Shown: in pieces, positions 48,901 through 61,100 of the stretch
How positions within the stretch are numbered: position 1 is the first letter of the stretch
Layout of the letters: each line of letters begins with the position of its first letter
DNA from: Eledone cirrhosa
Taxonomy: Eukaryota; Mollusca; Cephalopoda; Octopoda; Eledonidae
Length of the DNA stretch: 64,000 nucleotides
Direction: 5' to 3'
NCBI GenBank assembly: GCA_964016885.1
Contig: OZ024742.1
Span: 11,548,181-11,612,180 of the forward strand
The notes under the pieces: generated by a model
Database searches by the model: none
The model's input: the letters and a program-made list of their open reading frames with translations, nothing else
What the model was told of the DNA's origin: nothing
Made by a program: the position numbers and the translations under genes

Positions 48901-51900
48901 GTTGTTGTTATTGGTGTTGTTGTTGGTGTTGTTGTTATTGGTGTTGTTGTTATTGATGTTGTTGTTATTGGTGTTGTTATTGCTGTTGTTGTTATTGGTG
49001 TTGTTGTTATTGGTGTTGTTGTTATTGGTGTTGTTATTGCTGTTGTTGTTATTGGTGTTGTTGTTATTGGTGTTGTTGTTATTGGTGTTGTTGTTGGTGT
49101 CGTTGTTATCGTTGTTGTTTTTATTGGTGTTGTGGTTGGTGTTGTTGTTATTGGTGTTGTTGTTATTGGTGTTGTTCTTATTGGTGTTGTTGTTATTGGT
49201 GTTGTTGTTGGTGTTGTTGTTATTGGTGTTGTTATTGGTATTGTTTTTATTGGTGTTGTTATTGGTGTTGTTATTGGTGTTGTGGTTATTGGTGTTGTTG
49301 TTATTGGTGCTGTTATTGGTGTTGTTGTTATTGGTGTTGTTATTGGTGTTGTTGTTATTGGTGTTGTTATTGGTGTTGTTGTTATTGGTGTTGTTGTTGG
49401 TGTTGTTGTTATTGGTGTTGTTATTGGTGTTGTTGTTATTGGTGTTGTTGTTGGTGTTGTTGTTATTGGTGTTGTTATTGGTGTTGTTGTTATTGGTGTT
49501 GTTATTGGTGTTGTTATTGGTATTGTTGTTATTGGTGTTGTTGTTACTGGTGCTGTTATTGGTGTTGTTGTTATTGGTGTTGTTGTTATTGGTGTTGTTG
49601 TTATTGGTATTGTTGTTGGTGTTGTTGTTATTGGTGTTGTTATTGGTATTGTTGTTATTGGTGTTGTTGTTATTGGTGTTGTTATTGGTGTTGTTGTTAT
49701 TGGTGTTGTTGTTATTGGTGTTGGTGTTGTTGTTATTGGTGTTGTTTTTATTGGTGTTGTTGTTGGTTTTGTTGTTATTGGTGTTGTTGTTATTGATGTT
49801 GTTGTTATTGGTGTTGTTGTTGGTGTTGTTGTTATTGGTGTTGTTATTGGTATAGTTGTTATTGGTGTTGTTATTGGTATTGTTGTTATGGGTGTTGTTA
49901 TTGGTGTTGTTGTTATTGGTGTTGTTATTGGTGTTGTTGTTATTGGTGTTGTTGTTAATGGTGTTGTTCTTATTGGTGTTGTTATTGGTGTTGTTCTTAT
50001 TGGTGTTGTTATTGGTGTTGTTATTGATATTGTTGTTATTGGTGTTGTTGTTATTGGTGTTGTTATTGGTGTTGTTGTTATTGGTTTTGTTATTGGTGTT
50101 GTTGTTATTGATGTTGTTGTTATTGGTGTTGTAGTTGGTGTTGTTGTTATTGGTGTTGTTATTGGTATTGTTGTTATTGGTGCTGTTGTTATTGGTGTTG
50201 TTATTAATGATGTTGTTGTTATTGGTGTTGTTCTTATTGGTGTTGTTATTGGTGTTGTTATTGATATTGTTGTTATTGGTGTTGTTGTTATTGGTGTTGT
50301 TATTGGTGTTGTTGTTATTGGTGTTGTTATTATTGGTGTTGCTGTTATTGGTGTTGTTATTGGTGTTGTTGTTATTGGTGTTGTTTTTATTGCTGTTGTT
50401 GTTATTGGTGTTGTTGTTGGTGTTGTTGTTATTGGTGTTGTTATTGGTATTGTTGTTATTGGTGTTGTTATTGGTGTTGTGGTTATTGGTGTTGTTTTTA
50501 TTGGTGCTGTTATTGGTGTTGTTGTTATTGGTGTTGTTGTTATTGGTGTTGTTATTGGTGTTGTTGTTATTGGTGTTGTTATTGGTGTTGTTGTTATTGG
50601 TGTTGTTATTGGTGTTGTTGTTATTGGTGTTGTTGTTGGTGTTGTTGTTATTGGTGCTGTTATTGGTGTTGTTGTTATTGGTGTTGTTATTGGTGTTGTT
50701 ATTGGTGTTGTGGTTATTGGTGTTGTTATTGGTGTTGTTGTTATTGGTGTTGTTGTTATTGGTGTTGTTGTTATTGGTGTTGTTATTGGTGTTGTTATTG
50801 GTGCTGTTGTTATTGGTGCTGTTATTGGTGCTGTTATTGGTGTTGTTGTTATTGGTGTTGTTATTGGTGTTGTTATTGGTGTTGTTATTGGTGTTGTTAT
50901 TGGTGTTGTTGTTATTGGTGTTGTTATTGGTGTTGTTGTTATTGGTGTTGTTGTTGGTGTTGTTGTTATTGGTGTTGTTATTGGTGTTGTTGTTATTGGT
51001 GTTGTTATTGGTGTTTTTGTTATTGGTGTTTTTGTTGGTGTTGTTTTTATTGGGGTTGTTTTTATTGGTGTTGTTGTTGGTGTTGTTGTTATTGATGTTG
51101 TTGTTATTGGTGTTGTTGTTGGTGTTGTTGTTATTGGTGTTGTTATTGGTGTTGTTGTTATTGGTGTTGTTGTTATTGGTGTTGTTGTTGGTGTTGTTAT
51201 TGGTATTGTTGTTATTGGTGTTGTTGTTATTGGTGCTGTTATTGGTGTTGTGGTTATTGGTGTTGTTATTGGTGTTGTTGTTATTGGTGTTGTTGTTATT
51301 GGTGTTGTTATTGGTGTTGTTATTGGTGCTGTTGTTATTGGTGCTGTTATTGGTGTTGTTGTTATTGGTGTTTTTATTGGTGTTGTTATTGGTGTTGTGG
51401 TTATTGGTGTTGTTGTTATTGGTGTTGTTGTTATTGGTGTTGTTGTTATTGGTGTTGTTGTTGGTGTTGTTGTTATTGTTGTTGTTTTTATTGGTGTTGT
51501 TGTTATTGGTGTTGGTGTTGGTGTTGTTGTTATTGGTGTTGTTGTTATTGGTGTTGTTGTTGGTGTTGTTGTTATTGTTGTTGTTTTTATTGGTGTTGCG
51601 GTTGGTGTTGTTGTTATTGGTGTTGTTGTTGGTGTTGTTGTTATTGGTGTTGTTATTGGTGTTGTTGTTATTGGTGTTGTTGTTGGTGTTGATTTTATTG
51701 GTGATGTTATTGGTATTGTTGTTATTGGTGTTGTTATTGGTGTTGTGGTTATTGGTGTTGTTGTTATTGGTGCTGTTATTGGTGTTGTTGTTATTGGTGT
51801 TGTTATTGGTGTTGTTATTGGTGTTGTTGTTATTGGTGTTGTTGTAATTGGTGTTGTTGTTATTGGTGTTGTTATTGGTGTTGTTGTTATTGGTGTTGTT

Positions 51901-51930
51901 GTTATTGGTGTTGTTGTTATTGGTATTGTT
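43000..51930. repeat. 12.1-kb segmental repeat of the GTT array, copy 1
   Basis: Unit order and rare variants here recur about 12.1 kb downstream. GTTGCGGTTATTGG is at 44090 and 56219 (offset 12,129); GTTATGGGTG is at 49888 and 61969 (offset 12,081); the TAATT variant is at 51846 and 63927 (offset 12,081). The 48-bp change in offset reflects small unit indels. Confidence 0.85.
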
Positions 51931-54060
51931 GTTGGTGTTGTTGTTATTGGTGTTGTTATTGGTATTGTTGTTATTGGTGTTGTTGTTATTGGTGTTGTTA
52001 TTGGTGTTGTTGTTATTGGTGTTGTTGTTATTGGTGTTGGTGTTGTTGTTATTGGTGTTGTTTTTATTGGTGTTGTTGTTGGTTTTGTTGTTATTGGTGT
52101 TGTTGTTATTGATGTTGTTGTTATTGGTGTTGTTGTTGGTGTTGTTGTTATTGGTGTTGTTATTGGTATAGTTGTTATTGGTGTTGTTATTGGTATTGTT
52201 GTTATGGGTGTTGTTATTGGTGTTGTTGTTATTGGTGTTGTTATTGGTGTTGTTGTTATTGGTGTTGTTGTTATTGGTGTTGTTCTTATTGGTGTTGTTA
52301 TTGGTGTTGTTGTTATTGGTGTTGTTGTTATTGGTTTTGTTATTGGTGTTGTTGTTATTGATGTTGTTGTTATTGGTGTTGTTGTTGGTGTTGTTGTTAT
52401 TGGTGTTGTTATTGGTATTGTTGTTATTGGTGCTGTTGTTATTGGTGTTGTTATTAATGATGTTGTTGTTATTGGTGTTGTTCTTATTGGTGTTGTTATT
52501 GGTGTTGTTATTGATATTGTTGTTATTGGTGTTGTTGTTATTGGTGTTGTTATTGGTGTTGTTGTTATTGGTGTTGTTATTATTGGTGTTGCTGTTATTG
52601 GTGTTGTTATTGGTGTTGTTGTTATTGGTGTTGTTGTTATTGCTGTTGTTGTTATTGGTGTTGTTGTTGGTGTTGTTGTTATTGGTGTTGTTATTGGTAT
52701 TGTTGTTATTGGTGTTGTTATTGGTGTTGTGGTTATTGGTGTTGTTTTTATTGGTGCTGTTATTGGTGTTGTTGTTATTGGTGTTGTTGTTATTGGTGTT
52801 GTTATTGGTGTTGTTGTTATTGGTGTTGTTATTGGTGTTGTTGTTATTGGTGTTGTTATTGGTGTTGTTGTTATTGGTGTTGTTGTTGGTGTTGTTGTTA
52901 TTGGTGCTGTTATTGGTGTTGTTGTTATTGGTGTTGTTATTGGTGTTGTTATTGGTGTTGTGGTTATTGGTGTTGTTATTGGTGTTGTTGTTATTGGTGT
53001 TGTTGTTATTGGTGTTGTTGTTATTGGTGTTGTTATTGGTGTTGTTATTGGTGCTGTTGTTATTGGTGCTGTTATTGGTGCTGTTATTGGTGTTGTTGTT
53101 ATTGGTGTTGTTATTGGTGTTGTTATTGGTGTTGTTATTGGTGTTGTTATTGGTGTTGTTGTTATTGGTGTTGTTATTGGTGTTGTTGTTATTGGTGTTG
53201 TTGTTGGTGTTGTTGTTATTGGTGTTGTTATTGGTGTTGTTGTTATTGGTGTTGTTATTGGTGTTTTTGTTATTGGTGTTTTTGTTGGTGTTGTTTTTAT
53301 TGGGGTTGTTTTTATTGGTGTTGTTGTTGGTGTTGTTGTTATTGATGTTGTTGTTATTGGTGTTGTTGTTGGTGTTGTTGTTATTGGTGTTGTTATTGGT
53401 GTTGTTGTTATTGGTGTTGTTGTTATTGGTGTTGTTGTTGGTGTTGTTATTGGTATTGGTGTTATTGGTGTTGTTGTTATTGGTGCTGTTATTGGTGTTG
53501 TGGTTATTGGTGTTGTTATTGGTGTTGTTGTTATTGGTGTTGTTGTTATTGGTGTTGTTATTGGTGTTGTTATTGGTGCTGTTGTTATTGGTGCTGTTAT
53601 TGGTGTTGTTGTTATTGGTGTTTTTATTGGTGTTGTTATTGGTGTTGTGGTTATTGGTGTTGTTGTTATTGGTGTTGTTGTTATTGGTGTTGTTGTTATT
53701 GGTGTTGTTGTTGGTGTTGTTGTTATTGTTGTTGTTTTTATTGGTGTTGTTGTTATTGGTGTTGGTGTTGGTGTTGTTGTTATTGGTGTTGTTGTTATTG
53801 GTGTTGTTGTTGGTGTTGTTGTTATTGTTGTTGTTTTTATTGGTGTTGCGGTTGGTGTTGTTGTTATTGGTGTTGTTGTTGGTGTTGTTGTTATTGGTGT
53901 TGTTATTGGTGTTGTTGTTATTGGTGTTGTTGTTGGTGTTGATTTTATTGGTGTTGTTATTGGTATTGTTGTTATTGGTGTTGTTATTGGTGTTGTGGTT
54001 ATTGGTCTTGTTGTTATTGGTGCTGTTATTGGTGTTGTTGTTATTGGTGTTGTTATTGGT
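49600..54060. repeat. 2,316-bp tandem duplication inside the GTT array
   Basis: GGTATAGTTG and GTTATGGGTG occur at about 49851/49888 and 52167/52204, exactly 2,316 bp apart, with the following units in the same order. A third copy starts near 61681 (markers at 61932/61969). 2,316 is a multiple of 12 and of 3, so the frame is kept. Confidence 0.85.
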
Positions 54061-55129
54061 GTTGTTATTGGTGTTGTTGTTATTGGTGTTGTTATTGGTG
54101 TTGTTGTTATTGGTGTTGTTGTTGGTGTTGTTGTTATTGGTGTTGTTATTGGTATTGTTGTTATTGGTGTTGTTATTGGTGTTGTTGTTATTGGTGTTGT
54201 GGTTATTGGTGTTGTTGTTATTGGTGTTGTTGTTGGTGTTGTTGTTATTGGTGTTGTTGTTATTGGTGTTGTTGTTATTGGTGTTGTTGTTGGTGTTGTT
54301 GTTATTGGTGTTGTTATTGGTATTGTTGTTATTGGTGTTGTTATTGGTGTTGTGGTTATTGGTGTTTTTATTGGTGTTGTTGTTATTGGGGTTGTTTTTA
54401 TTGGTGTTGTTGTTGGTGTTGTTGTTATTGTTGTTGTTTTTATTGGTGTTGTTGTTATTGGTGTTGGTGTTGGTGTTGTTGTTATTGGTGTTGTTGTTAT
54501 TGGTGTTGTTGTTGGTGTTGTTGTTATTGTTGTTGTTTTTATTGGTGTTGCGGTTGGTGTTGTTGTTATTGGTGTTGTTGTTGGTGTTGTTGTTATTGGT
54601 GTTGTTATTGGTGTTGTTGTTATTGGTGTTGTTGTTGGTGTTGATTTTATTGGTGTTGTTATTGGTATTGTTGTTATTGGTGTTGTTATTGGTGTTGTGG
54701 TTATTGGTCTTGTTGTTATTGGTGCTGTTATTGGTGTTGCGGTTATTGGTGTTGTTGTTATTGGTGTTGTTGTTGGTGTTGTTGTTATTGGTGTTGTTGT
54801 TATTGGTGTTGTTGTTATTGGTGTTGTTGTTGGTGTTGTTGTTATTGGTGTTGTTATTGGTATTGTTGTTATTGGTGTTGTTATTGGTGTTGTTGTTATT
54901 GGTGTTGTGGTTATTGGTGTTGTTGTTATTGGTGTTGTTGTTGGTGTTGTTGTTATTGGTGTTGTTGTTATTGGTGTTGTTGTTATTGGTGTTGTTGTTG
55001 GTGTTGTTGTTATTGGTGTTGTTATTGGTATTGTTGTTATTGGTGTTGTTATTGGTGTTGTGGTTATTGGTGTTGTTATTGGTGTTGTTGTTATTGGTGT
55101 TGTTGTTATTGGTGTTGTTGTTATTGGTG

Positions 55130-58100
55130 TTGTTGTTATTGGTGTTGTTGTTGGTGTTGTTGTTATTGGTGTTGTTATTGGTATTGTTGTTATTGGTGTT
55201 GTTATTGGTGTTGTGGTTATTGGTGTTGTTTTTATTGGTGCTGTTATTGGTGTTGTTGTTATTGGTGTTGTTGTTATTGGTGTTGTTATTGGTGTTGTTG
55301 TTGTTGGTGTTGTTATTGGTGTTGTTGTTATTGGTGTTGTTATTGGTGTTGTTGTTATTGGTGTTGTTGTTGGTGTTGTTGTTATTGGTGTTGTTGTTAT
55401 TGGTGCTGTTATTGGTGTTGTTGTTATTGGTGTTGTTATTGGTGTTGTTATTGGTGTTGTGGTTATTGGTGTTGTTATTGGTGTTGTTGTTATTGGTGTT
55501 GTTGTTATTGGTGTTGTTATTGGTGCTGTTGTTATTGGTGCTGTTATTGGTGTTGTTGTTATTGGTGTTGTTGTTGGTGTTGTTGTTATTGGTGTTGTTA
55601 TTGGTGTTGTTGTTATTGGTGTTGTTATTGGTGTTGTTGTTATTGGTGTTGTTGTTATTGGTGTTTTTGTTGGTGTTGTTTTTATTGGGGTTGTTTTTAT
55701 TGGTGTTGTTGTTGGTGTTGTTGTTATTGATGTTGTTGTTATTGGTGTTGTTGTTGGTGTTGTTGTTATTGGTGTTGTTATTGGTGTTGTTGTTATTGGT
55801 GTTGTTGTTATTGGTGTTGTTGTTGGTGTTGTTATTGGTATTGTTGTTATTGGTGTTGTTGTTATTGGTGCTGTTATTGGTGTTGTTGTTATTGGTGTTG
55901 TTATTGGTGTTGTGGTTATTGGTGTTGTTATTGGTGTTGTTGTTATTGGTGTTGTTGTTATTGGTGTTGTTATTGGTGTTGTTATTGGTGCTGTTGTTAT
56001 TGGTGCTGTTATTGGTGTTGTTGTTATTGGTGTTTTTATTGGTGTTGTTATTGGTGTTGTGGTTATTGGTGTTGTTGTTATTGGTGTTGTTGTTATTGGT
56101 GTTGTTGTTATTGGTGTTGTTGTTGGTGTTGTTGTTATTGTTGTTGTTTTTATTGGTGTTGTTGTTATTGGTGTTGTTGTTGGTGTCGTTGTTATTGTTG
56201 TTGTTTTTATTGGTGTTGCGGTTATTGGTGTTGTTGTTATTGGTGTTGTTGTTGGTGTTGTTGTTATTGGTGTTGTTGTTATTGGTGTTGTTGTTATTGG
56301 TGTTGTTGTTGGTGTTGTTGTTATTGGTGTTGTTATTGGTATTGTTGTTATTGGTGTTGTTATTGGTGTTGTTGTTATTGGTGTTGTGGTTATTGGTGTT
56401 GTTGTTATTGGTGTTGTTGTTGGTGTTGTTGTTATTGGTGTTGTTGTTATTGGTGTTGTTGTTATTGGTGTTGTTGTTGGTGTTGTTGTTATTGGTGTTG
56501 TTATTGGTATTGTTGTTATTGGTGTTGTTATTGGTGTTGTGGTTATTGGTGTTTTTATTGGTGTTGTTGTTATTGGGGTTGTTTTTATTGGTGTTGTTGT
56601 TGGTGTTGTTGTTATTGATGTTGTTGTTATTGGTGTTGTTGTTGGTGTTGTTGTTATTGGTGTTGTTATTGGTGTTGTTGTTATTGGTGTTGTTATTGGT
56701 GTTGTTGTTATTGGTGTTTTTATTGGTGTTGTTGTTATTGGGGTTGTTTTTATTGGTGTTGTTGTTGGTGTTGTTGTTATTGATGTTGTTGTTATTGGTG
56801 TTGTTGTTGGTGTTGTTGTTATTGGTGTTGTTATTGGTGTTGTTGTTATTGGTGTTGTTGTTGGTGTTGTTGTTATTGGTGTTGTTATTGGTGTTGTTGT
56901 TATTGGTGTTGTTATTGGTGTTGTTGTTATTGGTGTTTTTATTGGTGTTGTTGTTATTGGGGTTGTTTTTATTGGTGTTGTTGTTGGTGTTGTTGTTATT
57001 GATGTTGTTTTTATTGGTGTTGTTGTTGGTGTTGTTGTTATTGGTGTTGTTATTGGTGTTGTTGTTATTGGTGTTGTTATTGGTGTTGTTATTGGTGTTG
57101 TTATTCGTGTTGTTATTGGTATTGTTGTTATTGGTGTTGTTGTTACTGGTGCTGTTATTGGTGTTGTTGTTATTGGTGTTGTTATTGGTGTTGTTATTGG
57201 TGTTGTGGTTATTGGTGTTCTTATTGGTGTTGTTGTTATTGGTGTTGTTATTGGTGTTGTTATTGGTGCTGTTGTTATTGGTTTTGTTGTTATTGGTGTT
57301 GTTGTTATTGGTGTTGTTGTTATTGGTGTTGTTGTTGGTGTTGTTGTTATTGGTGTTGTTGTTATTGATGTTGTTGTTATTGGTGTTGTTGTTGGTGTTG
57401 TTGTTATTGGTATTGTTATTGGTGTTGTTGTTATTGGTGTTGTTATTGCTGTTGTTGTTATTGGTGTTGTTGTTATTGGTGCTGTTATTGGTGCTGTTGT
57501 TATTGGTGCTGTTATTGGTGTTGTTGTTATTGGTGTTGTTATTGGTGTTGTTATTGGTGTTGTTATTGGTGTTGTGGTTATTGGTGTTGTTGTTATTGGT
57601 GTTGTTGTTATTGGTGTTGTTGTTATTGGTGTTGTTGTTGGTGTCGTTGTTATTGTTGTTGTTTTTATTGGTGTTGTGGTTGGTGTTGTTGTTATTGGTG
57701 TTGTTGTTATTGGTGTTGTTCTTATTGGTGTTGTTGTTATTGGTGTTGTTGTTGGTGTTGTTGTTATTGGTGTTGTTATTGGTATTGTTGTTATTGGTGT
57801 TGTTATTGGTGTTGTTATTGGTGTTGTGGTTATTGGTGTTGTTGTTATTGGTGCTGTTATTGGTGTTGTTGTTATTGGTGTTGTTATTGGTGTTGTTGTT
57901 ATTGGTGTTGTTATTGGTGTTGTTGTTATTGGTGTTGTTGTTGGTGTTGTTGTTATTGGTGTTGTTATTGGTGTTGTTGTTATTGGTGTTGTTGTTGGTG
58001 TTGTTGTTGTTGGTGTTGTTGTTATTGGTGTTGTTATTGGTGTTGTTGTTATTGGTGTTGTTATTGGTGTTGTTGTTATTGGTGTTGTTATTGGTGTTGT

Positions 58101-61100
58101 TATTGGTATTGTTGTTATTGGTGTTGTTGTTACTGGTGCTGTTATTGGTGTTGTTGTTATTGGTGTTGTTATTGGTGTTGTTATTGGTGCTGTTGTTATT
58201 GGTATTGTTGTTATTGGTGTTGTGGTTATTGGTGTTGTTATTGGTGTTGTTGTTATTGGTGTTGTTATTGGTGTTGTTATTGGTGCTGTTGTTATTGGTT
58301 TTGTTGTTATTGGTGTTGTTGTTATTGGTGTTGTTGTTATTGGTGTTGTTGTTGGTGTTGTTGTTATTGGTGTTGTTGTTATTGATGTTGTTGTTATTGG
58401 TGTTGTTGTTATTGGTGTTGTTATTGGTGTTGTTGTTATTGGTGTTGTTATTGTTGTTGTTATTGGTGTTGTGGTTATTGGTGTTGTTATTGGTGTTGTT
58501 ATTAATGGTGTTGTTGTTATTGGTGTTGTTGTTATTGTTGTTGTTTTTATTGGTGTTGTTGTTGGTGTTGTTGTTATTGGTGTTGTTGTTATTGATGTTG
58601 TTGTTATTGGTGCTGTTATTGGTGTTGTTGTTATTGGTGTTGTTATTGGTGTTGTTATTAATGGTGTTGTTGTTATTGGTATTGTTATTGGTGTTGTTGT
58701 TATTGGTGTTGTTATTGGTGTTGTTGTTATTGGTGTTGTTATTGGTGTTGTTATTAATGGTGTTGTTGTTATTGGTATTGTTATTGGTGTTGTTATTGGT
58801 GCTGTTGTTATTGGTGTTGTTGTTATTGGTGTTGTTTTTATTGGTGTTGTTGTTGGTGTTGTTGTTATTGGTGTTGTTGTTATTGATGTTGTTATTATTG
58901 GTGTTGTTGTTGGTGTTGTTGTTATTGGTATTGTTATTGGTGTTGTGGTTATTGGTGTTGTTGTTATTGGTGTTGTTGTTGGTGTTGTTGTTATTGGTGT
59001 TGTTGTTATTGGTGTTGTTGTTATTGGTGTTGTTGTTGGTGTTGTTGTTATTGGTGTTGTTAATGGTATTGTTGTTATTGGTGTTGTTATTGGTGTTGTG
59101 GTTATTGGTGTTTTTATTGGTGTTGTTGTTATTGGGGTTGTTTTTATTGGTGTTGTTGTTGGTGTTGTTGTTATTGATGTTGTTGTTATTGGTGTTGTTG
59201 TTGGTGTTGTTGTTATTGGTGTTGTTATTGGTGTTGTTGTTATTGGTGTTGTTATTGGTGTTGTTGTTATTGGTGTTTTTATTGGTGTTGTTGTTATTGG
59301 GGTTGTTTTTATTGGTGTTGTTGTTGGTGTTGTTGTTATTGATGTTGTTGTTATTGGTGTTGTTGTTGGTGTTGTTGTTATTGGTGTTGTTATTGGTGTT
59401 GTTGTTATTGGTGTTGTTGTTGGTGTTGTTGTTATTGGTGTTGTTATTGGTGTTGTTGTTATTGGTGTTGTTATTGGTGTTGTTGTTATTGGTGCTTTTA
59501 TTGGTGTTGTTGTTATTGGGGTTGTTTTTATTGGTGTTGTTGTTGGTGTTGTTGTTATTGATGTTGTTGTTATTGGTGTTGTTGTTGGTGTTGTTGTTAT
59601 TGGTGTTGTTATTGGTGCTGTTGTTATTGGTGTTGTTATTGGTGTTGTTGTTATTGGTGTTGTTGTTATTGGTGCTGTTATTGGTGTTGTTATTGGTGTT
59701 GTTGTTATTGGTGTTGTTATTGGTGTTGTTGTTATTGGTGTTTTTATTGGTGTTGTTGTTATTGGGGTTGTTTTTATTGGTGTTGTTGTTGGTGTTGTTG
59801 TTATTGATGTTGTTGTTATTGCTGTTGTTGTTGGTGTTGTTGTTATTGGTGTTGTTATTGGTGTTGTTGTTATTGGTGTTGTTATTGGTGTTGTTATTGG
59901 TGTTGTTATTGGTGTTGTTATTCGTGTTGTTATTGGTATTGTTGTTATTGGTGTTGTTGTTACTGGTGCTGTTATTGGTGTTGTTGTTATTGGTGTTGTT
60001 ATTGGTGTTGTTATTGGTGTTGTTATTGGTGTTGTGGTTATTGGTGTTCTTATTGGTGTTGTTGTTATTGGTGTTGTTATTGGTGTTGTTATTGGTGCTG
60101 TTGTTATTGGTTTTGTTGTTATTGGTGTTGTTGTTATTGGTGTTGTTGTTATTGGTGTTGTTGTTGGTGTTGTTGTTATTGGTGTTGTTGTTATTGATGT
60201 TGTTGTTATTGGTGTTGTTGTTGGTGTTGTTGTTATTGGTATTGTTATTGGTGTTGTTGTTATTGGTGTTGTTATTGCTGTTGTTGTTATTGGTGTTGTT
60301 GTTATTGGTGTTGTTGTTATTGGTGTTGTTGTTGGTGTCGTTGTTATTGTTGTTGTTTTTATTGGTGTTGTGGTTGGTGTTGTTGTTATTGGTGTTGTTG
60401 TTATTGGTGTTGTTCTTATTGGTGTTGTTGTTATTGGTGTTGTTGTTGGTGTTGTTGTTATTGGTGTTGTTATTGGTGTTGTTGTTATTGGTGTTGTTGT
60501 TATTGGTGTTGTTGTTGGTGTTGTTGTTATTGATGTTATTGTTATTGGTGTTGTTATTGGTGTTGTTGTTATTGGTGTTTTTATTGGTGTTGTTGTTATT
60601 GGGGTTGTTTTTATTGGTGTTGTTGTTGGTGTTGTTGTTATTGATGTTGTTGTTATTGGTGTTGTTGTTGGTGTTGTTGTTATTGGTGTTGTTATTGGTG
60701 TTGTTGTTATTGGTGTTGTTATTGGTGTTGTTATTGGTGTTGTTATTCGTGTTGTTATTGGTATTGTTGTTATTGGTGTTGTTGTTACTGGTGCTGTTAT
60801 TGGTGTTGTTGTTATTGGTGTTGTTATTGGTGTTGTTATTGGTGTTGTGGTTATTGGTGTTCTTATTGGTGTTGTTGTTATTGGTGTTGTTATTGGTGTT
60901 GTTATTGGTGCTGTTGTTATTGGTTTTGTTGTTATTGGTGTTGTTGTTATTGGTGTTGTTGTTATTGGTGTTGTTGTTGGTGTTGTTGTTATTGGTGTTG
61001 TTGTTATTGATGTTGTTGTTATTGGTGTTGTTATTGCTGTTGTTGTTATTGGTGTTGTTGTTATTGGTGTTGTTGTTATTGGTGTTGTTATTGCTGTTGT